This document shows, in pieces, positions 13,979 through 21,984 of a DNA stretch of 32,790 nt. A program made the translations under genes and the position numbers. The notes under the pieces are model-generated. The model saw only the letters and a list, made by a program, of their open reading frames with translations, was not told the origin of the DNA and did not search any database. Each line of letters starts with the position of its first letter. Positions within the stretch are counted from its first letter, which is position 1. The DNA is from DASSNR01 sp036278935 (GTDB taxonomy: Bacteria; Gemmatimonadota; Gemmatimonadetes; Gemmatimonadales; Gemmatimonadaceae), in the NCBI GenBank assembly GCA_036278935.1, contig DASUKA010000117.1, positions 1-32,790 on the forward strand, given 5' to 3'.

Positions 13979-16615
13979 ATGCACTGGATGGGCATCACCC
14001 GCCGCCTCCGGGCGCTCTTCTCTCGTCGCGTCGTTGAGCGCGAGATGCGCGAGGAGCTGGCATTGCACTTCGAGTTGCAGGCGCGCGAACTCGAGCGGAG
14101 CGGGCTGCAGCCTGAAGACGCGCGACGAGTAGCCGTCCACCGCTTTGGCGGCATCGAGGTCGTCAAGGAGTCCTACCGCGATGCGCGCGGCGTGAGGCCG
14201 CTGGAGGATCTGATGCAGGACATCCGCGTGGGCCTGCGCACCCTCCGCAAGAACGCCGGCTTCACCGCGGTCGCCGTGCTCACGCTCGCACTCGGCATCG
14301 GGGCGACCACGGCCATCTTCAGCGTCGTCAACGGCATCCTCCTGCGACCGTTGCCGTACCCCGAGCCGGGTCGGCTGGTCGTCGTGCACGAGCGCCAACC
14401 GAACGGCTCGGACAACCGTATTGCCGCTCCCAACTTTGTCGATTGGCGGCAGCAGAGCCGGAGCTTCACGGGGCTCGCCGTCTACCAGGATGGGATCGTC
14501 ACTGTGCTCGGCGGGGAGAAGCCTGTGCAGATCGAGGGGGCTAATGTCTCGCAGGATTTCTTCCCCGTCTTTCGTGTCCAGCCCGTGGTGGGACGGACCT
14601 TTACGCCTGATGAGCTGAAAGACGGCGGACCTTCGGCCGCGGTGGTGAGCTATGACTTCTGGCGGAACCAGCTGGGTAGCGACCGGAAGCTCGCGGCGCA
14701 CCAACTCCGGATTCTTGGCAGGAGTTACACGGTGGTTGGGGTCATGCCCGCCGGCTTCCATTTTCCTGGCACGTGCGATGTCTGGATTCCCGACGACCTG
14801 GCGGGCGCAGCAAGTGCGAGCCGGACCGCGCACAATTGGGCGGCGGCTATCGGCAGACTGCGCGACGGCGTCGGCGTGGCACGTGCCCAATCCGAGTTGA
14901 CCGACATCCAGGCGCGAATCAAGACGCAGTATGGGTCGAATGTGAATGCCGTCGGCGCGAACGTGCGCACGCTCCATGATGAGCTGGTGGGATCCGTGAC
15001 GCAGCCGTTGCTCTTGCTCCTCGGGGCAGCGGCACTCGTACTGCTCATCGCCTGTGCGAACCTCGGCAGCACGCTGCTCGCGCGCGGGACGGCGCGGCAA
15101 CGGGAGCTCGCCGTGCGAGCCGCGCTGGGCGCGGGGGGCCGGCGACTCGTCCGGCAGCTCTTCACGGAGAGCCTCCTGCTTGCGAGTCTGGGTGCGATGG
15201 CGGGGCTGGTGGTGGCCGAGCTCCTCGTGCGTACACTCGTCGCGCTCGCACCGGCCAGTCTTCCCCGCGTGAGCGAGATTCGCATAGACGGCTGGGTGCT
15301 GATCTTCACCGTGGTCGTGTCGCTCCTCACCGCCATACTGTTCGGTCTGCTCCCCGCGCGTCGCCTGGCGCGGAGCGATCCTGGACGCGTACTGACATCA
15401 GGCAGTCGCGGGACCGCGAGCGGCGGCCGAGGCATCCAATGGAGTGTGCTCGTGGGCGGCGAGGTAGCGCTCGCACTGGTGCTGCTCGTTGGAGCTGGAC
15501 TGTTGATTCGGAGCTTCCAACAATTGCTCGGCGTGAACCCGGGCTACGAGAGTGCGGGGGTTCTGACGATGAATCTGGCACTTCCGGAATCTGTGTATCC
15601 GGACGACGGAGCGATCCGTACGTTCTATAGCGAGCTCTTCGCAGCAATACGGGCGATTCCCGGCGTACAGGATGTCGGACTCACCAACGTCCTGCCCATC
15701 GAGTCCTCGTTCTGGAACGGCGACTTCGACATCGAGGGGCGAGGCCCCGGGAGCGGGTACAGCGAGTACCGGGTCGTGAACGGCAACTACTTCCGCGCCC
15801 TGGGAATTCCCCTGATCCGAGGGCGGCTCTTCAATGACAACGACCGCGCGGGCATGCCGGATATCGCTCTGGTGAATCAGGCCCTGGCCCATCGCTACTG
15901 GCCCGATGAGAGCGCGCTCGGCAAGCGTATCCGGAATCTGGGAAACGACAGCTTCCGTTATGGCGCGGATCGCTGGCTCACGGTGGTCGGCGTCGTGGGG
16001 AACGTCCAGCAGGGCGCGCTCAATGGCGGCGTCAGAGCGACCGTGTTCGTCGACGAGGCGCAGCGTCCATTTCGAGCCCGGTATGCCTCGGTCGTCATTC
16101 GGACGACGGTGCCCCCGTCGCACATCGTCAGCGCGGTACGATCCCGCCTTCACCAGCTCGGCCCCGATGTCCCGGCGAAGTTCGCGACCATGGATGAGCA
16201 CGTCGCCCAGTCCGTCGCCAGCCGGCGCTTCGTCATGTCGGTGCTCGGCTTCTTCGCCGAGGTGGCGCTCATCCTCGCCGGCGTGGGGATCTACGGCGTG
16301 GTGTCTTATCAGGTGGCGCAGCGCACACGGGAGATCGGCGTGCGGCTGGCGCTCGGCGCGGGACCGAACCGGGTGATGGCACACGTACTCCGACAAGGAA
16401 TGATGCTCGTCGGCATCGGGCTCATCGTGGGAGTTCTGGCGGCCCTCGCCCTCACGCGCCTGCTCTCCAGCCTGCTCTACGCGGTGAGTGCGGGCGACCC
16501 GATTACCTTCGCGACGGTGGTCGGCCTGCTCACGGCGGTCGCGCTCCTCGCCATCTACATTCCCGCGCGGCGGGCGACGCGCGTGGATCCGCTCGTCGCC
16601 ATGCAGGCCGAATAG
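13979..16615 (+). CDS. ADOP-type ABC transporter permease (FtsX/MacB family)
   Basis: An 878-residue membrane protein. The first 75 residues are the cytoplasmic ADOP-type extension (REMREELALHFELQARELER, then VHRFGGIEVVKESYRDAR). The first transmembrane helix follows (GFTAVAVLTLALGIGATTAI). Two MacB-like periplasmic domains and two FtsX blocks come next: PLLLLLGAAALVLLIACANL with GTARQRELAVRAALGAGGRR, and at the C-terminus QVAQRTREIGVRLALGAGP with VDPLVAMQAE. The REL/REIGVR-ALGA motifs are the coupling helices that contact an ATPase. No ATPase gene is nearby, as is usual for ADOP genes with a PadR partner. The substrate may be a small molecule, lipoprotein or peptide exported across the envelope. 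Confidence 0.92.
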   Translation: MHWMGITRRLRALFSRRVVEREMREELALHFELQARELERSGLQPEDARRVAVHRFGGIEVVKESYRDARGVRPLEDLMQDIRVGLRTLRKNAGFTAVAVLTLALGIGATTAIFSVVNGILLRPLPYPEPGRLVVVHERQPNGSDNRIAAPNFVDWRQQSRSFTGLAVYQDGIVTVLGGEKPVQIEGANVSQDFFPVFRVQPVVGRTFTPDELKDGGPSAAVVSYDFWRNQLGSDRKLAAHQLRILGRSYTVVGVMPAGFHFPGTCDVWIPDDLAGAASASRTAHNWAAAIGRLRDGVGVARAQSELTDIQARIKTQYGSNVNAVGANVRTLHDELVGSVTQPLLLLLGAAALVLLIACANLGSTLLARGTARQRELAVRAALGAGGRRLVRQLFTESLLLASLGAMAGLVVAELLVRTLVALAPASLPRVSEIRIDGWVLIFTVVVSLLTAILFGLLPARRLARSDPGRVLTSGSRGTASGGRGIQWSVLVGGEVALALVLLVGAGLLIRSFQQLLGVNPGYESAGVLTMNLALPESVYPDDGAIRTFYSELFAAIRAIPGVQDVGLTNVLPIESSFWNGDFDIEGRGPGSGYSEYRVVNGNYFRALGIPLIRGRLFNDNDRAGMPDIALVNQALAHRYWPDESALGKRIRNLGNDSFRYGADRWLTVVGVVGNVQQGALNGGVRATVFVDEAQRPFRARYASVVIRTTVPPSHIVSAVRSRLHQLGPDVPAKFATMDEHVAQSVASRRFVMSVLGFFAEVALILAGVGIYGVVSYQVAQRTREIGVRLALGAGPNRVMAHVLRQGMMLVGIGLIVGVLAALALTRLLSSLLYAVSAGDPITFATVVGLLTAVALLAIYIPARRATRVDPLVAMQAE

Positions 16616-16641
16616 CGGCACGGCGAACACGCTACCGCTCG

Positions 16642-16656
16642 GCCTGGATGCCAGGC
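16642..16656 (+). terminator. Short hairpin after the permease gene
   Basis: GCCTGG-ATG-CCAGGC is a perfect six-base-pair stem 27 bases after the permease stop. No U-rich tail follows, so a termination role is only possible. It lies in the 189-base gap 16616-16804, whose other content is the promoter motif at 16749. Confidence 0.25.
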
Positions 16657-16748
16657 TATCTGGCCGGCCGCATCTCTCGACACCCCTCCCCCTCCCCGCC
16701 CGTAAGGTCCCTGTACCGCGCACGTACCCGCGGCCAACCGGCCGTTCA

Positions 16749-16772
16749 AACCTTCCATCGTCTTCGGGTATC
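16749..16772 (+). promoter_or_regulatory. Candidate ECF-type promoter of the second sigma operon
   Basis: AACC (16749-16752, context CAAACCTTCC), 17 bases, then ATC within GTATCTC (16768-16774). The -35 half matches the motifs at 4638 and 6867; the -10 half is weaker. A start near 16778 would leave a 25-base leader before ATG 16805, which supports that start codon. Confidence 0.35.
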
Positions 16773-16804
16773 TCATCGTGCAACGGAACAAGGACCATGA
16801 GAGA

Positions 16805-17374
16805 ATGACGGCGGCAGCGACCCCCATGCCATCCAGGGTTGGGCAGGACGGCAGCGCAGACGTGGTGCGAGCCACATCGGGGGATCCGTACGCCTTCGAA
16901 CGCCTGTACCGCGCGCACGCCGAGCGGGTCTATTCGATCTGCGTGCGCATGTCCGGAAGCCGCGAGCGCGCGGAGGAGTTGACGCAGGATGTCTTCGTAC
17001 GAGCGTGGGAAAAGCTGCACCTCTTCCGCGGGGAGAGCGCATTCTCCACCTGGCTGCACCGGCTGGCGGTGAACGTGGTGCTCAACGCCCGGAAGAGTGA
17101 AGGACGGGAACGATCGCGGATGACCACGAGCGATGATGAGAACGAGGACGTGCTCGACCGTGCGGCGCACTCTGTCCCGCATGACGCCGAGCGGGTGGAT
17201 CTCGAAGCGGCCATCGGGACGCTGCCGCCGGGCGCACGACGGGTATTCGTTCTTCACGACGTGGAAGGCTACAAGCACGAGGAGATCGCCGAGATGCTCG
17301 GCGTCACTTCGGGCGGGAGCAAGGCGCAGCTGCACCGGGCCCGGCTCCTCTTGCGGGAGGCACTCCTGAGATGA
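16805..17374 (+). CDS. ECF RNA polymerase sigma factor
   Basis: A 189-residue protein from ATG 16805. An in-frame GTG at 16778 would add 9 residues but falls at the predicted transcription start. Region 2 reads ERLYRAHAERVYSICVRMSG, ELTQDVFVRAWEKLHLFRGE and STWLHRLAVNVVLNARK. Region 4 reads LPPGARRVFVLHDVEGYKHE, EIAEMLGVTSGGSKAQLHRA and RLLLREALLR. It is similar to the sigma factor at 7029 throughout region 4 (the VFVxHDVEGYxHEEI stretch), so the two are probably paralogues. The four-base ATGA overlap with the anti-sigma gene marks a coupled pair. Confidence 0.94.
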   Translation: MTAAATPMPSRVGQDGSADVVRATSGDPYAFERLYRAHAERVYSICVRMSGSRERAEELTQDVFVRAWEKLHLFRGESAFSTWLHRLAVNVVLNARKSEGRERSRMTTSDDENEDVLDRAAHSVPHDAERVDLEAAIGTLPPGARRVFVLHDVEGYKHEEIAEMLGVTSGGSKAQLHRARLLLREALLR

Positions 17375-18084
17375 CTGACCAGACGCTGACCTGTGATGCA
17401 TTCGACGCCATGCTCCCCGATTACATCGAGGGAACGCTGGCCGCCCAGGAGAGCGCGGCGGCCGAGGCGCATCTGCGCGAGTGCGCGCGGTGTGCGGCGC
17501 TCGTGCACGACATGCTGGCCATCGCACGTGAGGCGAGCGTGCTCCCAGATCTCACGCCGCCGCGCGATCTCTGGCCTGGTATCGAAGCGCGGCTCGGCAC
17601 GCCGGTGGTGCCGCTGCGGCCGCTGCGGCACGCACCGCGCGCCCCACGCTTCCTCCCGCGCTTCACGACGGGATGGATCGCCGCCGCTGGCGTGGTGCTC
17701 ATGGCCGCCACGGCCGGAGTCACCTACCAGGCGACGAAGAGCGAGCTGCACACCCCGGCGCCCGCCCGGCGTGCAGCCGTGCCCGCTGCGCCCGCCGCGG
17801 GCGGGATGGTGCGCGCGGTGGCCAATGCCCCCGCGGAAGAAACCTACGACCAGGAGATCGCCCAGCTCCGGGCCGCCGTGGACGCGCGGCGGGGCGAGCT
17901 CGACCCGGCCACGGTGGCCGTCATCGAGCGCAACCTGCGCATCGTCGATGCAGCCATCGCCCAGAGCCGCGCGGCGCTGGCACACGACCCCGGCAGTCAG
18001 TTCCTGTCAGAGCAACTGAACGGCGTGCTCGACCAGAAGGTCGAGCTGCTACGGACGGCGGCACTGTTGCCGTCGAGCATGTAA
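17371..18084 (+). CDS. Anti-sigma factor with zf-HC2 zinc finger
   Basis: A 237-residue protein. The N-terminus carries the anti-sigma zinc-finger pattern Cys8, then His34-x3-Cys38-x2-Cys41 (in AEAHLRECARC), which binds and holds the sigma factor. A Pro/Arg-rich linker leads to one transmembrane helix (WIAAAGVVLMAATAGVTY, about 102-119). The exported part has an Ala/Pro-rich stretch followed by a helical coiled region (EIAQLRAAVDARRGELD and LRIVDAAIAQSRAAL). It overlaps the sigma gene as ATGA and is followed 22 bases later by the first DUF4097 gene. Its sensing domain resembles in style the tail of the anti-sigma protein at 7565. Confidence 0.9.
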   Translation: MTDQTLTCDAFDAMLPDYIEGTLAAQESAAAEAHLRECARCAALVHDMLAIAREASVLPDLTPPRDLWPGIEARLGTPVVPLRPLRHAPRAPRFLPRFTTGWIAAAGVVLMAATAGVTYQATKSELHTPAPARRAAVPAAPAAGGMVRAVANAPAEETYDQEIAQLRAAVDARRGELDPATVAVIERNLRIVDAAIAQSRAALAHDPGSQFLSEQLNGVLDQKVELLRTAALLPSSM

Positions 18085-18106
18085 GCTCATCACGAGGATC
18101 ACTCCC

Positions 18107-19030
18107 ATGAGATACCGTCCGCACCTCGCGCTCCTCGCGGCACTGCTGGCCGCCGCGCCGCTCGGCGCGCAGGGACGCACCGCCAGCGGCGACATCGAAG
18201 AGCAGAGCCAGCTGGACACCACCCTTACCCTCGAGCGGTCGGGTACCGTGGAGCTGGAGCTCGTGTCCGGCGAGATCCGCGTGACGAGCTGGAACCGCGA
18301 CCAGGTGCGTATCAGCGCCTCCAGCGAGCGCGGCCTGCTCGATCTCGATGCCTCGCCCTCCCACGTCGGCCTCTCAGTGCACTCCCGGCATGGACACCTG
18401 GGCGACACGCGCTTCGAGGTGACCGTTCCCGCCACGGCGCGGCTTCTCCTGCACACCGTCTCGGGCGATATCTCCTCGCGTGGTGGCGCCGAGGTGGAAG
18501 CGCGCAGCGTGAGCGGGGATGTGAACGTCTCGAACGTGACCGGGCGCACCACGCTCGGCAGCGTCTCGGGCGAAGTGAGCGGCAAGACCATCGGCGGGAA
18601 CGTCCGCGCCAAGACGGTGAGCGGTGATCTCACGCTCAACAGCGTGACCGGCGACGTGGAGGCGGAGACGGTGAGCGGCGACATGGAGCTCACCGGTATC
18701 CGCTCGACGTTCGTGCACGCCAACTCCACGAGCGGGGATGAGCACTTCGAGGGCGCGCTCGATCCGAAGGGACGGTACGACTTCCGCTCGTACTCCGGCG
18801 ATGTGCGGCTCGCGATCCCCGCCGGAACCGGCGCGCAGGCCAGCATCGAGACCTTCAGCGGCGACCTGGACAGCGACTTCCCCGTCACGCTGCTGCCGGG
18901 CAGCGAGCAGTCGCGGAGCCGGCCGCGGCAGATGCAGTTCAAGATCGGGAGCGGCGGCGCCGTACTCTCCGCCACCACCTTCAGCGGCGACGTCATCATT
19001 GAACGCGGCTCCGGCCGCCAGGAGGATTGA
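18107..19030 (+). CDS. Exported DUF4097 repeat protein with SGD rungs
   Basis: A 307-residue protein with a signal peptide (RPHLALLAALLAAAPLGAQG). The body is a beta solenoid whose rungs repeat SGD or SGE: VSGEIRV, VSGDISS, VSGDVNV, VSGEVSG, VSGDLTL, VSGDMEL, TSGDEHF, YSGDVRL, FSGDLDS and FSGDVII, spaced mostly 15-20 residues. This is the DUF4097 pattern. It is third in the ECF operon, so it is the likely output of the circuit. It ends 4 bases before the next start, and a strong AGGAGG for the next gene lies within its last codons. Confidence 0.9.
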   Translation: MRYRPHLALLAALLAAAPLGAQGRTASGDIEEQSQLDTTLTLERSGTVELELVSGEIRVTSWNRDQVRISASSERGLLDLDASPSHVGLSVHSRHGHLGDTRFEVTVPATARLLLHTVSGDISSRGGAEVEARSVSGDVNVSNVTGRTTLGSVSGEVSGKTIGGNVRAKTVSGDLTLNSVTGDVEAETVSGDMELTGIRSTFVHANSTSGDEHFEGALDPKGRYDFRSYSGDVRLAIPAGTGAQASIETFSGDLDSDFPVTLLPGSEQSRSRPRQMQFKIGSGGAVLSATTFSGDVIIERGSGRQED

Positions 19031-19034
19031 TCCC

Positions 19035-19817
19035 ATGCGCCGGATCGTTGCGGCCGTGCTCGCGCTTGCCGTACTCACGCCCGCCGCATGGGCGCAGACG
19101 TCGAATGGCAACACCTTCACCTGGAACGGAACCATTCCACAAGGCGACTGGCTCAACATTCACAACCTGAATGGCGACATCACCGTGGAGGGGACCGATG
19201 GTACCGTGGTGCGGGTGACCGGGGAGAAGCACTGGCGGAACGGCGATCCGTCGCGCGTCCGCTTCCAGGTCTCAAAGGACGGCGGCAGCGTGACCATCTG
19301 CGCGCTCTGGCACGAGGACGATCGCTGCGACGAGAACGGCTATCACTCGCACGGCGACCATGACGACGACCACAACGACGTTTCCGTGCATTTCACCGTG
19401 CAGCTCCCCAAAGGGGTGAAGGTGGACGCGGGCACGGTGAACGGCGGGCTCGATATCAACGGCGCGGGCTCGGAGGTGAAGGCCCACACGGTGAACGGCC
19501 GGGTGACCGCCACAACCGCCCAGGGGCCAGTGAACGCCTCCACGGTAAACGGCTCCGTGCGCGTGAGTATGGACGCGCTGACCGGCAGTGGCGATCTGCG
19601 CTTCTCCACGGTCAACGGCTCCGTGACCGTGGAGCTGCCCTCCACGCTCAATGCCGATGTCGATCTCTCGACCGTGAACGGCGGTATCAGCAGCGATTTT
19701 CCGCTCACCATCTCCGGGCGGATGTCCCCGCGGCACATCCACGCCACCATCGGCCACGGCGGCCGCGACCTGAAGGTCTCGACCGTGAACGGGAGCGTGG
19801 AGCTGAGAAAGCGATAG
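19035..19817 (+). CDS. Exported DUF4097 repeat protein with NGS/NGG rungs
   Basis: A 260-residue protein, ATG 19035 preceded by AGGAGG (19019-19024). Signal peptide RRIVAAVLALAVLTPAAWAQ. The body is again a beta solenoid, but its turns use NG: LNGDITV, VNGGLDI, VNGRVTA, VNGSVRV, VNGSVTV, VNGGISS and VNGSVEL. A His/Asp cluster (HSHGDHDDDHND, near residues 108-119) is inserted after ALWHEDDRCDENGY and could bind metal ions. It resembles the DUF4097 protein at 4728 (NGG turns) more than its direct neighbour (SGD turns). Last gene of the second ECF operon. Confidence 0.9.
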   Translation: MRRIVAAVLALAVLTPAAWAQTSNGNTFTWNGTIPQGDWLNIHNLNGDITVEGTDGTVVRVTGEKHWRNGDPSRVRFQVSKDGGSVTICALWHEDDRCDENGYHSHGDHDDDHNDVSVHFTVQLPKGVKVDAGTVNGGLDINGAGSEVKAHTVNGRVTATTAQGPVNASTVNGSVRVSMDALTGSGDLRFSTVNGSVTVELPSTLNADVDLSTVNGGISSDFPLTISGRMSPRHIHATIGHGGRDLKVSTVNGSVELRKR

Positions 19818-19821
19818 CTAG

Positions 19822-20379
19822 CTACTTCAGCCGCGCTGCCAGCGTCTTGGCAATGCGCTGTCCCAGTCGCCCGGTTGTCGAGCAGGCGACTGGATCGGTG
19901 GACGACCCCTCGTCGTGCGCGGTGGCCTCGATGAGCGTCTTGACGATCGTGCCGCCGCCGGCGTTCGGCACGACCTGCGTGCGCACGTTCAGCCGGACGG
20001 TGTACAAATCGGCCTTGTTCCCGTTCATGGAGTAGCCGCAGTCGATGAGCGCCGAGAGATGCGCGCCCGCAAAGCTCCCGTGGGCAACCGTGGGCCCGGT
20101 GCCGATCGTGTGCGACGCCGCGTCCATGGCGTTCGTCGGCATGTTGAGATCGCTGTACGTGGCCCGGAGCTGCGCCCACGCGCTGTCGAGCGGTGCGGAG
20201 ATGGCCTCTGCCACGATGCCCGGTTCGTCATGCAGCACGATGTCCTCGGTCTGTGCGGGGCCGGTGGTGGCGGTGGGCACCATGGCGTGCGTGCGCCCGC
20301 CGGCCGAGGGAAGCGTGCGCTGCTGCGACGTCGCGCAACCGACCAGCGCCAGCATCGTCAAATACACAAGGCGAGGCAT
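19822..20379 (-). CDS. Putative lipoprotein of unknown function
   Basis: A 185-residue protein. ATG 20379 has AGGAGG six bases upstream and begins a lipoprotein signal (PRLVYLTMLALVGCATSQ, lipid-modified Cys at the LVGC box). The mature part has a helical piece (APLDSAWAQLRATYSDLNMP) and a beta-rich part (DLYTVRLNVRTQVVPNAGGG, TIVKTLIEATAHDEG) with two internal Cys. The style resembles lipoproteins found widely in Gemmatimonadota, but I cannot name a family. Its stop is four bases from the convergent DUF4097 stop. The 166-base divergent gap to the next gene has a TATATT at 20505-20510 for the plus-strand gene. Confidence 0.72.
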   Translation of the reverse strand: MPRLVYLTMLALVGCATSQQRTLPSAGGRTHAMVPTATTGPAQTEDIVLHDEPGIVAEAISAPLDSAWAQLRATYSDLNMPTNAMDAASHTIGTGPTVAHGSFAGAHLSALIDCGYSMNGNKADLYTVRLNVRTQVVPNAGGGTIVKTLIEATAHDEGSSTDPVACSTTGRLGQRIAKTLAARLK

Positions 20380-20545
20380 GTGACCTCCTGATGGATGGAA
20401 CCGGTTCGGCCAGGCTGCTCCGCGTTCGCACGCGAGGACGGATGATATTGCCCGGACGCGAATTGCGACAGTCGCAGCGCGCTGCGCCGACCTGTTCGGG
20501 GCGCTATATTTCCTGCTGAACAACCATTACCGGAGTGTGACCATT

Positions 20546-21220
20546 ATGGGCGTCTCCTACCGAGCAGGCACCCTTGTTCGGAGCGGCGCCGAGCGCGCGA
20601 CGCTCGTTCGGCGAACGTACATGCTCGTGTTGGCGAGCGTCGTCATGACGATTGGCGGCGTGGCATTCGCCTTCACGCAGGAACCGCTCATGGCAGCGGT
20701 GGCGCGGCACCCCTTCCTCTCCTTCATTGCGGTGCTGGCCCCGTTGTTCCTTGCCCTGAACCGCCGCAAGAGCTACCCGGCGAACATCGCTCTCACACTG
20801 CTCTTCACCCTCATCGAAGGCATCTGGCTGGCGCCGATCCTGCTCTTCTACATGCGGCTGCAGCCGGGCGTGGTGGGGGAAGCCGCCGCGCTCACCCTCG
20901 GAGCCTTTGTGGTGCTCACGGGCTATGCCTTCGTGAGCCGGCGCGATTTCAGCGCGTGGAGGAGCTTCCTGACCGTGGGGCTCTTCGTACTGCTGGGCGC
21001 GCTGGTGCTCAACATGTTCTTCCACAATCCGGCCACCCAGCTCTGGCTTTCGGTGGTGGGGATTCTGATCTTCTGCGGCTTCATCATCGTCGACACCTGG
21101 CGCATCCGCAATGTGTACGGTCCGGATGACTACGTAGAGGCCGCAGTGAGCATCTATCTCGATCTGCTCAACGTCTTCCTGTTCATCCTGAGCCTCCTCG
21201 GCGGCGGCGACCGCAGCTGA
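20546..21220 (+). CDS. Bax inhibitor-1 / YccA-like integral membrane protein
   Basis: A 224-residue protein with about seven transmembrane helices. ATG 20546 is chosen over GTG 20537 because GGAG (20532-20535) sits ten bases from the ATG but only one base from the GTG. The C-terminal signature of the family is clear: FCGFIIVDTWRIRN (conserved Asp) and DDYVEAAVSIYLDLLNVFLF. Bacterial members such as YccA and BsYetJ are inner-membrane proteins, variously linked to FtsH modulation or pH-dependent calcium leak. Which of these applies cannot be decided. It appears monocistronic, followed by a hairpin at 21253. Confidence 0.88.
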   Translation: MGVSYRAGTLVRSGAERATLVRRTYMLVLASVVMTIGGVAFAFTQEPLMAAVARHPFLSFIAVLAPLFLALNRRKSYPANIALTLLFTLIEGIWLAPILLFYMRLQPGVVGEAAALTLGAFVVLTGYAFVSRRDFSAWRSFLTVGLFVLLGALVLNMFFHNPATQLWLSVVGILIFCGFIIVDTWRIRNVYGPDDYVEAAVSIYLDLLNVFLFILSLLGGGDRS

Positions 21221-21252
21221 TCCTCGCTCTGTCGCACGGCTGTTCACCACAG

Positions 21253-21288
21253 CGGCACGGAGAGCACAGAGGTACGCGCTCCGTGCCG
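21253..21288 (+). terminator. Perfect 10-bp inverted repeat, terminator or operator
   Basis: CGGCACGGAG (21253-21262) and CTCCGTGCCG (21279-21288) are exact reverse complements around a 16-base loop. It lies 32 bases after the Bax-inhibitor gene and 15 bases before the next gene's GTG start. No clear T-run follows, so it may end transcription poorly or act as an operator for the next gene. Confidence 0.4.
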
Positions 21289-21303
21289 ATATCCATCTGA
21301 ACC

Positions 21304-21966
21304 GTGCGCCCATTCCGCAGGCTCCCCCTGTCCGTCGTCTGCCTCCTGGTACTGGCACTCTTGCCTGTGTCTGCCCACGCGCAGGCCGACACGTCCGCTT
21401 CCTCGCCCCTGCCCTCGCACGGGCATTTCTGGAGGCGCCTCGCGCTCGGCTTCGGCACCAGCATCCTCGCGCACGAAGCGGGGCACGTGGTGGCCGCCTA
21501 TGCCGTGGGCGGACACCCGAGCTTCGGCTTCGATCGCGGGCGCCCTACCATCTACTCCGGCATCAGCGCCCGGACGGATCCCCACAAGCAGTTCATCTTC
21601 TCGAGCGCCGGGCTCACGGTGCAGGCGCTGCTCAACGAGGCGATTCTCGACATCCCGCACCACCGCGGGGGCGCGTTCGAGCGGGGACTGCTCGCCGGCG
21701 GTATCGCCACGACGCTGTTCTACATCACGCTCGGGCGCAACGCGAACGTGAGCGACGTGAGCTTCATGGCCAGCACCTCGGGTCTCACCAAGGGAGAGGT
21801 GTCGCTCATCTACGGTGGCGTTGCCGCGATTCAGACCATCCGTATCTGGCGCAGCCCGTCGTACGCACACTTCTTTGCCGCGCCGAGCCCGCAGGGCGGA
21901 GTGGAGGTGGGCATCCAGCTGCAGACCGGCGGCGGCGCGCCGCGCGGGCTCAGCGGCGCCCGGTAG
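21304..21966 (+). CDS. Membrane protein with HExxH motif, possible metalloprotease-like
   Basis: A 220-residue protein starting with GTG 21304, with no good ribosome binding site. A signal peptide is present (LPLSVVCLLVLALLPVSAHAQ). Residues 57-61 are HEAGH in the hydrophobic context TSILAHEAGHVVAAYAVGG, the arrangement seen in membrane zinc proteases such as M50. The following strand (PTIYSGI) and hydrophobic segments (FSSAGLTVQALLNEAIL, LLAGGIATTLFYITLGR) suggest two or three further membrane passes. I do not see a clear second zinc-ligand motif (the NPDG-type box of M50). It could be a degenerate or distinct family. The neighbours do not suggest a substrate. Confidence 0.7.
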   Translation: MRPFRRLPLSVVCLLVLALLPVSAHAQADTSASSPLPSHGHFWRRLALGFGTSILAHEAGHVVAAYAVGGHPSFGFDRGRPTIYSGISARTDPHKQFIFSSAGLTVQALLNEAILDIPHHRGGAFERGLLAGGIATTLFYITLGRNANVSDVSFMASTSGLTKGEVSLIYGGVAAIQTIRIWRSPSYAHFFAAPSPQGGVEVGIQLQTGGGAPRGLSGAR

Positions 21967-21984
21967 CGCGGCGGCGAGCCGGGG

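Noticed and set aside
15398..17527. Minus-strand open frame of 709 codons
   Set aside because: It is antisense to the permease and the second sigma gene, both of which have clear family motifs; its own translation is low complexity.
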